Below are positions 22,324-33,996 of a stretch of 64,000 bases of DNA, in pieces. The DNA is from Acestrorhynchus altus. Its lineage: Eukaryota > Chordata > Actinopteri > Characiformes > Acestrorhynchidae. The stretch is taken from contig JAVGWO010000026.1 of NCBI GenBank assembly GCA_034509495.1, positions 1,615,409-1,679,408 of the forward strand. The letters are read 5' to 3'. Numbering within the stretch: the stretch's first letter is position 1; the number at the start of each line of letters is the position of its first letter. A program made the translations under genes and the position numbers. The notes below the pieces were generated by a model. That model did not search any database. It was not told the origin of the DNA and saw nothing but the letters and a program-made list of their open reading frames with translations.

Positions 22324-25300
22324 TCAATGAGCAACAATTGGTGCAATAGCAAGCGGCCCACCATTTTTGCCGGATTTGTTAGTGCAGGGGCTGAAAAAGG
22401 GGTAGATGGCTTTATTGAAAGAGTCTGTAAATGTGTAGATATGTGTGTTAGCTTCCACATTATAGAAGGACACCTGGCCTTCCTCATAATCTACAAACAC
22501 TCCAATCTTCTGCGGTTTCAGGTTGAGAGGAAGCTGTGTGAAAGGTTCTGTTCTGAAGACATAGGTGTTACTATCTCGATGGCTCAGGATCCAACATCCA
22601 TTGCTGGGACTGACAGCTATCTTCCCCTTTTTGCTTAGGGAGTGGCTGACCACTCCCAAGTCCCAGTCAGTTTTGTCACCCACTTCTACTTCCCAGTAGT
22701 GGCACCCCCCCGTGAATCCCTGTTGCCCCAGCACACACACCACTTGGTTGAAGCGCTCGGGATTGCTAGGAACATGTTGGTACTTTTCACCGCACCACAC
22801 CTTCTTTCTGTCTTCTGATAGGATGAGTCGGGAATGGGCAGTGCTAGGATCTAGAATCACATCCACTGTTGGGAGAGATAGAAGCAGTAGAATAGATTAG
22901 CTTTAGCTTGGGGGTGTGTTGATTTTCTTTGGGTATCATTTCAATCAAATTCTAATATTTCAATTGTAATGAACTATTTCATCTGAAAGAGCAGTGGTTA
23001 CAAATCTGAGCTTAATGACAGACACCAACTTGTGCATATAAAAAATAGAATATTGTGAAAAACACTTTTGATCATGTGAAAACTGTGACTCATATTTTAT
23101 ATTGATTATGTGTAATGTGATATATTTCAAGCTTTTCAATATTTTGTTTCAAGGTTTGTTTTATTTGTCACACACATAGTACACACTGAATACACAGTAC
23201 AACATGCAGTGAAATGTTTTGATACTGATTTGTAATTTAGTCAAACCTGTCAGTCAAATTTAAATTTATGATTCTCATAAATTGGTCAACAGTAAAAAGA
23301 AATATACATTTGATGAATATAAAATCTGACTCTTTCTGAGATGCACTAGTAGATGGAGAGGGAAGATGAGAGGCATTTGTTACATATTGTATATTGTTGA
23401 TTTTCCTATTTTCTTCAATAAATATTGTCACCATGTTGCTTAGAGAGGGGATCTGAAATATTTACTGTCATTTTTTATAGAAGTTGTTCTAGTTTATTAG
23501 CAGTAGGATGTCTCCTTCAGTTCCGTTTATTTATATTGCAACAGGGATACATTTTTTGTTATTGTATGTTAGGTCAAGACTTCAAATCTTAATGAACGGG
23601 AGGAAAGTAAAAACTCTAAACACACCTGCATAGTCCTGGATTCTCTTCACTTCTGCAAAACAGTAAAATTAAATGCTGTTAAAAGAGAACACAAGTCTAG
23701 TATCAAAGGTGAATAATCAATGGGGAGATTTTCTCAAACTAATCTATACCTACTTGGCTGTTGTTTCACTGGTGATTGATCAGGTAAAGTTGAAAAGCCT
23801 GTTCAAGATAACAGTCTCATTAATGCTATAGGAATTTATGAATAGAAATTTTTGTAAACATTAAAAAACCTATTTTAAAATTAGTCCATTTTCAAGGCAG
23901 TCCTTCTGCACTTCCTGAATACACCCCATAAATTGAACAAGTAAAGAATAATTTGACCACTAGGTGCCAGTGACTTCTGTAAGGACTTTCTGAACTTTCT
24001 CATAATGGTTTCATGAATCCAACATGTAACATCTACTCTGACCATTAGGTGTCATTGTGCTCCACTGAAACACCAATAAGCAGACTCACAGATCTTGGAC
24101 AGTTTCTGAAGCTCCTCACGGAAGTGGTCTAGCAGATGGCAGACTGAGCTGTAGATGGCTTCTGTTTCAAAGTCACATTTTACTGAGACTTCAGCCCAAT
24201 CTTTGTCTGGGAGAGGAGTGTTGAGGTCAGAGTAGCTCTGGGGACCGAAAAACATGACAGAATCTTTGTCAATACATGCATGGGCTGCAGTTAACACCCT
24301 TTATTATCATATCTACAATCAAAGGCTGAAACAGGCTCAGTACCACAGTGTGGACAAAGACACTGTTGGGGCAGCCATTGACTAAAGTTTGGAGAAGGTT
24401 AAAGAAGCAGGCTTGGGACTAGAATTTTGTTGCTTCAATTCCCTGGACCACGAGGATCGGAAGAAACAATGATTTTTCCTCTCGTTCCCAACATTCCCAG
24501 CTGATAATGTATGGAAAAAGGTTAAAAGACTTTAAATCACTGGTTGTAGTCCCTGTGTTTCTCTTCATACTTTGTTAGCCCCTGTTCTTCAATGGTCAGG
24601 ACCCCACAGGCCACTACAGTGCAGGTGATATGTGGGTGACGGGTTGCTCTCAGCACTGCAGTGACACTAACATGGTGGTGTGTTAATGTGTAGATCACTG
24701 ACAGCAGTGCTGCTGGAGTGTTTAAACACTGCATCCACTGACTGTCCACTCTGTCAGACACTCCTACCAAGATGCTCCACCTTGAAAGATAAAGTCAGTG
24801 GCAGAAGCTCATCTCTTGCTTGTGTTTGTGTTTGGTCATCCTCTGGTACTTCATTAATGCTCACAGGATGCTGTTTATTCCTGGTTGGTGGACTATTCTC
24901 TGTCCAGCAATGACACTGAGCAGATTAAACAATCCAGCAGCACTGCTGTGTTTGAACCACTTGTACCAGTGCAAAAGACACTAACACACCACCATCCACG
25001 TAAGACCAACTCTGTGGTGGTCCTGTGGGTTCCCTGATCATAGAAGAACACTGTGAATAAAGCAAGCAGAGTAACAGATGGACTACAGTCTGTAATCATA
25101 GAATTACAATGTGCTCCTGTATGGACAGTGAGTGTAGAAACTGTTGGGAGAGATAGAAGCAGTAGAATAAATTAGCTTATCTTTAGCTTGGGGGTGTGTT
25201 GATTTTCTTTGGGTATCATTTCAATCAAAATCTAATATTTCAATTGTAATGAACTATTTCATCTGAAAGAGCAGTGGTTACAAATCTGAACACTGTGAAT

Positions 25301-27009
25301 AAGGCAAGCAGAGTAACAGATGGACTACAGTCTGTAATCATAGAATTACAATGTGCTCCTGTATGGAGCGTGAGTGTAGAAACAAGGTTATGTTATGTTA
25401 TGAAATGTTATGACTGATTGGTGTATAGTATACTATTACCAGCATATGTTAAGAATATGCTATTGTATGAGCATAACTATAGTTCAAGGCTCACAAATCT
25501 TATCCACAAACGAGCAGTGTCTCTGAAGGCATTGCCTTTTAACCCAGCAGGAGCTCACCTCATTTAGGTAATCAATCTTTTGAAGAATAGATAAAACAAG
25601 CAGAGGCAGCGTGAGGTTTTCTCCAGCTTGACTGGAATGAAAACCTGCAGCCACATCAGCCCATTGGCCCTAAGTGTGAGCTGCTACTGCGACTGACACT
25701 CACCCTCAGTCCACTGATGCAATCATCTATCTGAGCCAGTTTAGCTAGTGCAGCACTTCTCTTCCTCAACTCTGTGACCTCCAAGTCCAGTTCTCTAAGC
25801 ATGCCTTCAGCCTGATGCTCCACTGTGCGTCGACACATCTCAATCACCTCCAGCAGCTCTGCTTGGCTGCGCTCAATGGAGCTCAGCAGAGCCCCAAACA
25901 CACGCAGGGTACCCTGTGTCTCCCTCTCTGCAGCCATCTAGATAGAGGAAGAGGATGTTGAGTATTTGAAAGTTCACATTTTTGTTTTGAATGTTATTAA
26001 GGGTTGTTTGGTGGTTTAAAAGACACTGCTAATCTCTGAAATAAGGTCACTAGTAGGAAATGTAACTGGATTTATCTAAATTAATATCTCCACTTCAGAA
26101 CTGGAATTTGATTGGTGCTTACTTTGATTTCCATCTGTGTGAATTTGATCTCTTCTACTTTGCGCAACCTCTGCTCAATCATTTCCTGTATCTGTGTTTC
26201 GGTGATGGCAATCTGAGTCTGTAAATAAACAGAACAAGGAAATTATAAAAGAGGCAGTCAGAAAACATTAAGCACTAGATTCATTACATATATTTCTTTG
26301 CTTTCTATTGCAAAATAAATTATGTTTATATAGCCCATAATATCCACACCTTGCTGTTCAGCCACTCCTTTTCTGCAGAGATGATTTTATGTGACTGGTG
26401 ATCTGTATCTCCACACTCAGAGCAGATAATCTCCCCATCAGATTTGCAAAAAAAATCCAGTTTACGGTGATGTTTTGCACATCGAGGCACTTTCCTGGCA
26501 TTGGCAGCTCCACTCAGAGTGTACCTCCTCAGAGAAACACTGCGTATGGGCTCTTGGGCTTGGGTACTCTCGCAATTTGTTCGTTCTATCACAAGTGTTT
26601 GATTGTCATTCTGAGTTGTTTTATCAGGTCTTGAGGTCTTGAGAAGCCTGCGTTTCATTTCAACAAAGAGATCCCCAGACAGCTGTCTCTGTTTAAGAGG
26701 CCTTTCCTCAATTCTGTTGTTTTGCAGCCCTTCCCATTCCACCCCTCCACATGGGCTGGTGTCACCCTTCATCTTCTTGAACTGCTCAGTGATCTCACGA
26801 AGCGTGCGGTTGACATGGAGCTCAGGTTTTCTTTTGAAGTTCTCCTTGCAGAGTGGACACTGGCAAACCTTGACTCCTTGCCAGTAGCGTCCAATGCAGG
26901 CCATGCAGAAACTGTGGCCACATGGGGTGGAGACTGGGTTGTCAAAGATGTTCAGGCAGATGGAGCACTGGAACTGCTCCTCAGAGAGGAAGCTACCGAG
27001 GAATGGCAT
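22324..27009 (-). CDS. TRIM-family E3 ubiquitin ligase (RING, B-box, coiled coil, PRY-SPRY)
   Basis: Eight coding exons join in phase to 589 residues: 26350-27009, 26123-26218, 25704-25937, a putative 18-nt micro-exon near 25560-25577, 24090-24237, 23754-23798, 23626-23652 and 22324-22865. Exon 1 has a RING with zinc ligands C15, C18, C30, H32, C35, C38, C51 and C54 (CSIC, CGHSFC, CPLC) and a B-box2 from about residue 177 (CAKHH...CKSDGEIICSECGDTDH). Exons 2 and 3 have the 96-nt and 234-nt lengths usual for the TRIM coiled coil. The last exon is PRY-SPRY (about 410-589; VDVILDPSTAH, HYWEVEVG, WDLGV). RING TRIMs transfer ubiquitin, and many fish members with this layout act in antiviral sensing; the target here is unknown. 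The long RING-to-B-box linker lacks a B-box1. The ATG at 27009 directly precedes the RING. The closest group (TRIM39/TRIM25/finTRIM-like) cannot be fixed by eye. Confidence 0.93.
22866..23009. repeat. Duplicated intron segment, copy 1
   Basis: About 144 bases starting directly at the 5' (acceptor) side of the TRIM PRY-SPRY exon. They are nearly identical to 25140-25289 in the same orientation. Confidence 0.9.
24565..25055. mobile_element. Palindromic fish repeat (foldback DNA element)
   Basis: The left arm (CTGTTCTTCAATGGTCAGGA, CCCCACAGGCC, CACTAACATGGTGGTGTG) is the reverse complement of the right arm (CACTAACACACCACCATC, TGTGGTGGTCCTGTGGG, CCTGATCATAGAAGAACA). The middle (TTTAAACACT...CACTCTGTCAGACACTCCTA) is the known core of a widespread teleost repeat. 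It sits in an intron of the TRIM gene. No open transposase is present. Confidence 0.8.
25047..25383. repeat. Flanking direct repeat pair around the duplicated segment
   Basis: About 94 bases beginning GAACACTGTGAATAA occur at 25047-25140 and again at 25288-25383, with about three differences, one on each side of the copied intron block. Confidence 0.88.
25140..25289. repeat. Duplicated intron segment, copy 2
   Basis: Matches 22866-23009 over its full length, with a small insertion (TATC) and a few base changes. It splits the flanking repeat pair 25047-25139 and 25288-25383. Confidence 0.9.
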
Positions 27010-27049
27010 AGCTCTGGAGGAACAGAATGAGAAATGGAGGCAAGATTAA

Positions 27050-27860
27050 GACAAGTGATCATGGCATTTGAGAGAGGTGTGATAGCGGTTGCCAGATGGA
27101 ATTTTACGGGCATTTAACATGTCTTAATCCACAGCGTTGAGTGTGTACCAGAAATACATCAAGACCTTATCTCCCACAGTAGACAGTGCAGTGGCTGCAA
27201 ATTGGTGCTTAAGATAATGACTGGCAGCTTATTGCTAGAACTGTCTGTAAGAACAGACAAGCAACTGGCAGAAATCACATCCATATTTAATGCAGGACGC
27301 TTCACATATCCTGCAGGTTGGTGCAGCATTCTTTAGTTTCCAGATGGTAGAGTTTGTGTGTGGCGCCATGGACCCCAAATGTCATCAAGGCACAGTGCGA
27401 GTGCTGGTGGTGGGTACATACTTATGTGTGGTGTATTCACATGGCATAGGTTGGATCCACTAGTCCACCTTCACACATCATCGACTGGTGCTTGCTACAT
27501 TTCATTGCTTTGTGCAACACAATGATGGGATATTCCAGCAGGATAGTGCACCATGCCATTGGTTTAAGGAGCATTCTGAAGAGTTTCCCACAAACCCAAG
27601 TAAAGTGCTTTGTTGTTGTGGTGTTAACAGATGTCACTTTGTTGTCCACTGTTTGTGGTAATGAACTCTGATAATTGACATCTTCTTGCCATGAGCATTG
27701 GGTAGAGTTCAGAATCACTCGCACGAATGTACATGTACACACCTCACAACATAAACAGGTGTGGGTGTTCCCAAGCTTTTTTCCCCTTTTTTTTTTGAAT
27801 GGCCATCCCACATCTATTAAACAGAACTTCAAAGAATTTCAAAGATTTTTCACTTTTTTA
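27050..27860 (+). mobile_element. Degraded Tc1/mariner transposase
   Basis: The plus strand reads, in shifting frames, transposase-like pieces: a DGRVCVWRHGP-like stretch near 27345-27375 and GIFQQDSAPCH near 27525-27560, the region of the second catalytic Asp in Tc1 elements. Many stops. No terminal repeats are clear. Confidence 0.7.
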
Positions 27861-28479
27861 TTTAGAAGGGAACCCAAGTGCAAATGTCACTGTTCTTGAA
27901 TTTCTGTTACCACCAGCAGTGTTCAGCACCAGCAGTTTTTCAGCACACAAAAAGAAATACCACCATCAAATAGTTTGGTGCATAATTACAGTATAATATG
28001 CCAAGAAATAGGCTTCAGTCAACTGCCAATAACTGACGTGGCATCATAAATGTATGCATTGCATTTGGGCTCCGAGAAAGGATTTGAGAAACATTGCTTT
28101 AAAACTGTTGTTTTTAAAGTAGATATATGTATGATTGTGAAGAACCCATAGTGTGAAATGTACTCTAAGTAAGCCATGTATGTAGGTTAGTATAATAAAG
28201 GTTATGTGCCAAGTTTTTGAACCTTTGATAGCGCATCTAAAAATATCTCACAACTGACAGCAAAACACAGCTGATCACTCAGTAAGATAATGGAACAGGT
28301 GTCTTATTTAACCATATGGGATAGTTTTGCACAGGAATGAAGCTCAACTGGATGATGCAAATTCCTCCTTTATTCTTTGAGAAATCACCTGTGTGCACTC
28401 ACTGAACCCCATGCTGTTGTTTCTCATCCAGGTTACGACAGTTACTGTGCAATGGAGAAAAAAAAACCCAAAACAAAAC

Positions 28480-29035
28480 ACAACATGTCCATGTGTTTGT
28501 GAACACCCCTTTGATGTATTTAAGTACTGTAAGTTTCAGCCATTGCTGATACATATGTGCAAATGCCCACACACAGCTTGTTTAGTCCAGGTAGAGAAGT
28601 ATTGCCAATAGAATAGGACTCTCTGAAGCAGATTAAAATGAATTTATTGCCACCATACCTCATACCAGGTGCAGGGCTAAAGTCAGTAACACTGGGCTGA
28701 ACTGTCTTCCTTGGAATGAGTTGGGGATGAGTTTTGGGTGGTGATGAGCCTTCCCTGGACAGCAGAGGTCATTACTCCAACATAAGCAGGGTAATCTCTA
28801 TTTGATGCACTTGATTCCAAGAAACCAAGAATACTTCTGTCCAATACGTTTGTCCATATAATGTATGCACCTTTCATTTTTATCCACTTTATCTTTTAAT
28901 GTTATTCTCAGTAAAATGAGCCATTTCTTGACACTTGACACAGAGTATCTTGCTAACATTGGTGCTGGTTCAATTTCCAAAGGCTCTGTCTGTTCCAAGA
29001 AATGAGAACCCAATGAGGAAAGTGATTCTACTGCA
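28480..29035 (+). mobile_element. CACTATRTG MITE family copy
   Basis: Shares with the complete copy at 43124-43630 the order GTGAACACCCCTTTGATG, GTAGAGAAGTATTGCCAAT, AATAGGACTCTCTG and CATACCTCATACCAGGTGC. The ends are eroded. Confidence 0.6.
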
Positions 29036-29640
29036 CAGTTTTTATGCGAATGGAATCTAAAATCATCCTATCTGTCATTTAGAGTGTTTGGCTGGTGGGT
29101 TTGATAGGATGATGGGTGATTTTAAGCAAATCCGTGTTGGGAACACCATCAATACAATAGATCAGGTTTTAAAAACTGAGATCAGAATTCTTTTAATTAG
29201 AAACTTGTATTTCCTCTGGAATTGTACTTTTTTACACTTCAGCATGTAAGCCTGTTTTGTTTGTTGTGCTGCAACATATGATGAAATACATTTTGTTGTT
29301 GACAAAATTAAAGGAATACACTTTGTTAATCTGTCATACATGGGGTGCTGGAAAGCTGATGATCTTTATAATTTAGCACAGGGGTTAGTCTTCCATTCTT
29401 AGGGTGGTAGAAATGACCTAATTTAAAACAAAATATTAACATTTAATTTTCCTATTCTTAATTTTCAATTTTGCCATTTATTCTGGTAATTATATATTTT
29501 CTATATATTGTCTATTTTTGTGAAAAAATGAAAAAAATAATATCTTGCTGTCCTTTTTAAATGACCTGAATGATCTTGGCACACTGTCTTTAAGAACTTT
29601 TGATAAATACTTTTGAAAACACATCACACATTTTGTTTCC

Positions 29641-29694
<54 letters not shown>

Positions 29695-30700
29695 TATCAA
29701 CCTTGAGCATCATTCATGCTGTTGGGTAACATCATGAACACCTTGTACTCATGCTCCATGAATTAGCTCCAGATCAACACAGTGATGAGCACCATATATC
29801 AGACTTTATCGATCAAAATATCACTGAGGGTTCTTTAACAATTTTTTGTTTAAGAATCCATTTTTTAGTTCAAATTAAATTGAACTGAAACACTTTTTTG
29901 ACTATTTAATGTCAAATAACTAATTCCTTCACAATCCCACAGTCCAGCAACAATTTTATTAACCATTATTTATTACCAGGTGGACTAATTATTCTCTTTA
30001 CTGTACTAGCAGTAACAAAGACAATGCTGAAAATAAAGATATACTCCTTGGGTGAATTCCCTGGCAGCCCTTTAGCACACCTGAAAAAATGTCCAAAATA
30101 TTATTTTAAAGTGCTACTGTCAAAGAATCACTTTAGGAACCTTATGAACCAAATTAGATTTGCTAGTTTGAATTACTCTGACATCGTTAGACCTGCATTA
30201 TTAATTTTCCACATCTAATCCAATAAGCATTTAAGAATTAAGTAATTTTTAAAGTGTATGACTAACTCAAATCATTCATTTAGATCTAAATTTAGAGCTA
30301 CAACCCCATTATATACCTTAATGCACCGCATTCTTCTCTACCCTTATCCTAGTGCACCCCTCCAGAAGCAGAAGATCTTACCTTCTTCAAAAGCAGAGGA
30401 TGCTTTAAAAGGTTATTCTTTCCTTATAAAAACTGTCTTCTCTTTGCCACTGTGCTCACCTCAGAGACACAGTCCTGATCTCTGCACTGTTTTCTAACTC
30501 CTCCTTATATACTGTGAGAGCTGCTACAAGGAATTTCAAAAGCATGCAGGTGGCTGGTTTGAACCTGTTCATATCAGCTGTATCCCTCTACCATCATGCA
30601 CTATCATAGTACACTGTACATTGTACATTGTACTGGTCCATCTCAGACAGTAGCAAACCTACAGCCAATGACTAGAAAAAACTGTCTCTGATTTGAACGA
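29036..30700. other. AT-rich intergenic DNA with a (GT)n microsatellite
   Basis: A pure GT run occupies about 29645-29691. No coding exon or other named element is seen. Confidence 0.5.
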
Positions 30701-30704
30701 AACA

Positions 30705-31115
30705 TGAAATTTCCAAGTGTTTGTGGACACCCCTTTGATTGAATGTTACTTTAAGTTGCTGACATGGATGTGCAAATACACACATAGCTTGTCTAGTCCC
30801 TGTAGAGAAGAACTGCCAATACAATAGGACTCTCTGGAGCAGATAAACACAAACCTTTTGGTACCATACCTAATGCCAGGTATGGGTTAATGGGGTACAG
30901 TGTTTCCCAGCACTGAGCTGTGAAGCAGTGGAATTATTTTCTCTGGAGTGTGGGAGTTGAGAATGAGGTATAGTGGTGATCATCCAAAATCCTGACCTCA
31001 TAATTATCTTGTCACTGAATATAATCAAATCCTCATAGCAATGCTCTAAAATTCTCTTAATTCTGGTGATTTTGAAAGAAACAGATGTCCCAAAACTTTT
31101 GCCCATTATAGTCTA
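30705..31115 (+). mobile_element. CACTATRTG MITE family copy
   Basis: Has GTGTTTGTGGACACCCCTTT, CTGTAGAGAAGAACTGCCAA, AATAGGACTCTCTGGAGCAG and CAGGTATGGGTTAATGGG in the same order as the copies at 28480 and 43124. It ends near GATGTCCCAAAACTTTTGCC. Confidence 0.65.
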
Positions 31116-31494
31116 TTAAAATAATTAAAATCATTAGTTTGACTCAGTCCTCGAGAGTGTTTATTTCTAGTGCTTTACCTATGTGTGTGTGTGTGTATGT
31201 GATGGGAAAGACTGCATTTTCTTGGGGCTGCCTGAGAGAGCTGGATACAATGTGCCCTGACCTGTCTGACAACACCAGCTAAAAGGTTACATCTGTTGTA
31301 TACAAGACTTTTTCCCATCACTTATGTCTTATTTGGTTTGTCATATTTAGTATTTGTAGTAAATCTTCAATCAATGATGTAGATGCTCTACCAGGCACTT
31401 TTAAGTCTTGCTTGTTTTAGTGAACAAAAGTGCACAATTGGAGTTCAATGTTTGCAACACACTTGAACAGTCCAGTTTTCAGCCCTGAAACATT

Positions 31495-31650
31495 CATGTT
31501 CCATAAATCCATCCATGGATCTTCTTATTCCTGCTCAAGGTCACAGTGGGTCCTGAACCAACCCAGAATAATTGGGTGCAAGGTGGGAATACCCCCTAGA
31601 GAGGGAGCCTATTGCAGGATACCACACACCCATTTACTCAATCACACATA
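31495..31650. repeat. Fish SINE/LINE-like repeat fragment
   Basis: CATAAATCCATCCATGG, GGTCACAGTGGGTCCTGAAC, AATTGGGTGCAAGG and GGATACCACACACCCATTTA form the head of a common teleost repeat. Confidence 0.5.
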
Positions 31651-32094
31651 GTGCCAATTCACCTAAAATGTGCATTTTTGGAGAACAGGAGGTTCTGTGC
31701 TGTAACTGTGCTGATATAGGGACAACACAAACTCTTCATAGATATTAATGGTTTGCATTACTGTGGTAAGCCACTGGGAGCGTCTATTCCCTTCATCTTT
31801 TTCTGTGTAACAATTGAATAGGTTGTTTTTGTCAAAACTGAAAGCAGGTTTTTGTGTGATTTGTTTTGTGTGGTCTTCCATAGTGTGCCAGCTTGTCTGC
31901 TACCAGTGTATACTTGCATTTTAACAATGTACAAAACAACTGATTGCCACCCACTATTATGTTTTACTTTTTTGTATTACATTGAAGATAAAAACCCAAA
32001 TTCCACTGTACACAGTTATAAAAGGGGTTCTTCAAATGTTGTTTAATAAAGCAGTGGTCATGATAATTCAAAGATAAAATGATAACTACACCAG

Positions 32095-32430
32095 AAACAT
32101 CCATCCATCCATTTTCTGAACTGCTAATTCCTGAATAGGGTCATGGGTGAGCCAGTGGCTCTGAGCGCAACAACCCTAGACAGGCCGTTAGTCCATCGTA
32201 GGGCGCACACACACACTCACAGCCACTTTAGAGTCACCAATTCACCTAATTCGCATGTCTTTGGACTGTGGGGGAAACCGGAGTACCTGGAGGAAACCCA
32301 CACAAACACAGGGAGAACATGCAAACTGAACAGAAACTTCCCAGGTTGCCCCACCCAGGGATCAAACCCAGCAAGTCCTTCTTGCTGTGAGGCAACAGCG
32401 CTATCCACTGCGCCACTGCACCACCACAAA
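32095..32430 (-). mobile_element. tRNA-like SINE copy, inverted
   Basis: Reverse-complement match to 18308-18550: it starts with CATCCATCCATTTTCTGAAC and ends near CTATCCACTGCGCCACTGC. It contains GGGATCAAACCCA (B-box-like, reversed) and GGGAGAACATGCAAACTG. Confidence 0.72.
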
Positions 32431-32949
32431 CATTATCATTGCAAAATCAGTGAGGCTGTGAAACAAAGAGACAAAGTGGGTACATACCGTCTGTTAAAGA
32501 TCTCTGATAGAACCGCCTCATTACAAGACTGGCATTCTACAATTGAAATATGAGTGTTCTGCTGTCATAAATTAAAACAAAGCAAACTGAAGGCGGACCT
32601 TTCACACACATGCTCACGGAGAATGAATTTTTTTTGGCAGGACATAGAAAACACTGTGTTTGGTTCACAGGCTTTAAAATATACTGCATATAAAAGTATG
32701 TTTAAAAACCCTGTGCAATTGCATATCGGTTTACTGATTATTTACTAGTGCATCCAAGGGAATTGGAATAGTGTGAAATGTGTACTTCATTCACAATTTA
32801 TTTCAATTTCATTTCAAGTAACTTACATTCTTGATACATAATGTGAAATGTTACAAGCCTTTATTATTTTACTTTTTACACAACTCGAAAATAATTTATC
32901 CAATATCTCAATATTATTAGAATATTTAATTCTGAATTTAAGTAAATTA

Positions 32950-33150
32950 CAAACAGTTTAAACACCCTTTCCAGTACAGCACACACTACCACAATCACAG
33001 CCAAGACTGCTGACCTGACAGTTGTCCAGAAGGCCATCATTGACACTCTCCACAATGCTGGTAAGCCATAGAAAGTCATTGCTGGCTGTTCTTGTGTTGT
33101 GTTAAAGCATATTCATGGAAGGTTGAGTGGAAAATGTACTTGCCCACAGT
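32950..33150 (+). mobile_element. Tc1-like transposase N-terminus, remnant
   Basis: The plus strand reads AKTADLTVVQKAIIDTLHNAG, with the residue before it lost, then broken text. That is the start of the helix-turn-helix region of a Tc1-type transposase. Stops follow and no ends are recognised. Confidence 0.6.
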
Positions 33151-33324
33151 CCCTAATGTATTATATACTGTACCTTGTGAAATTCTCTAGTAATTTGAGA
33201 TCCTGCATTTCTGATTGACAATAAGCTATGAGTCATGCAGATCAGAAAACAAAAAAGGTTAACTGTATGAATTAAATTATGGACAAAAATGAACAAATTT
33301 TCTACATGTTAATTCCCTGTAATG

Positions 33325-33535
33325 CTCTAGTGCAGTGGTTCTCAATATTGGTCCTGGAGTACCACTGCCCTGCTTGTTTTAGAGTTTTCATGCTAGAACA
33401 CACCCATTTAATCTAAGCTAGGGCTTCTCAGTTAGTTAATTAGTTGGATGAATCAGGTGTACTAGAATTAGTAAGGACTCTAAAACAAGCAGGACATTGG
33501 TACTCCAGGAGCAGGACTGAGAAACACTGCTCTAG
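33325..33535. repeat. Foldback MITE-like repeat, best copy
   Basis: The left arm GTGCAGTGGTTCTCAATATT...GGTCCTGGAGTACC and the right arm GGTACTCCAGGAGCAGGACT...GAGAAACACTGCTCTAG are inverted copies around a core with ATGAATCAGGTGTACTAG. Relatives lie at 1590, 2325 and 51530. Confidence 0.75.
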
Positions 33536-33996
33536 TAGACAAAAGTATCTGATAATCCTATTTTTATCCTTAAAAAGGGAAGTGAATTGCAAGTACACAC
33601 TGCATCATTTGTTTCTTCATATATTGTGATTAAAACTGTCTAATCCAAAGTTTTTCTTTTCAAGATTTAATTGTTCAAAATAGTGACTTATAAAGTTATA
33701 ATTTCCTTATGACCAATAAATTCATATCACTTTCTGACCCACAGCATATCTGTGATGTGAAATAGTACATCACTGAAACGGGAAATGATTATTCTTTTTT
33801 GTTTCATTTTGTCTCTATTTCTTGTGAAGAGCTTTTACTGTTATTACTAAAAAAACTCTTTTTGGTGCTATATAGAACTATAGAACTAATTTTCTTAAGA
33901 GGTTCTCCAGGCACTTAACCAGACATAGGTTTTTTGTGTTGTCATGTGCCTTGACTAAAGGACCCTTGATGAACACCATTTGTGAAAGCCAATTTT

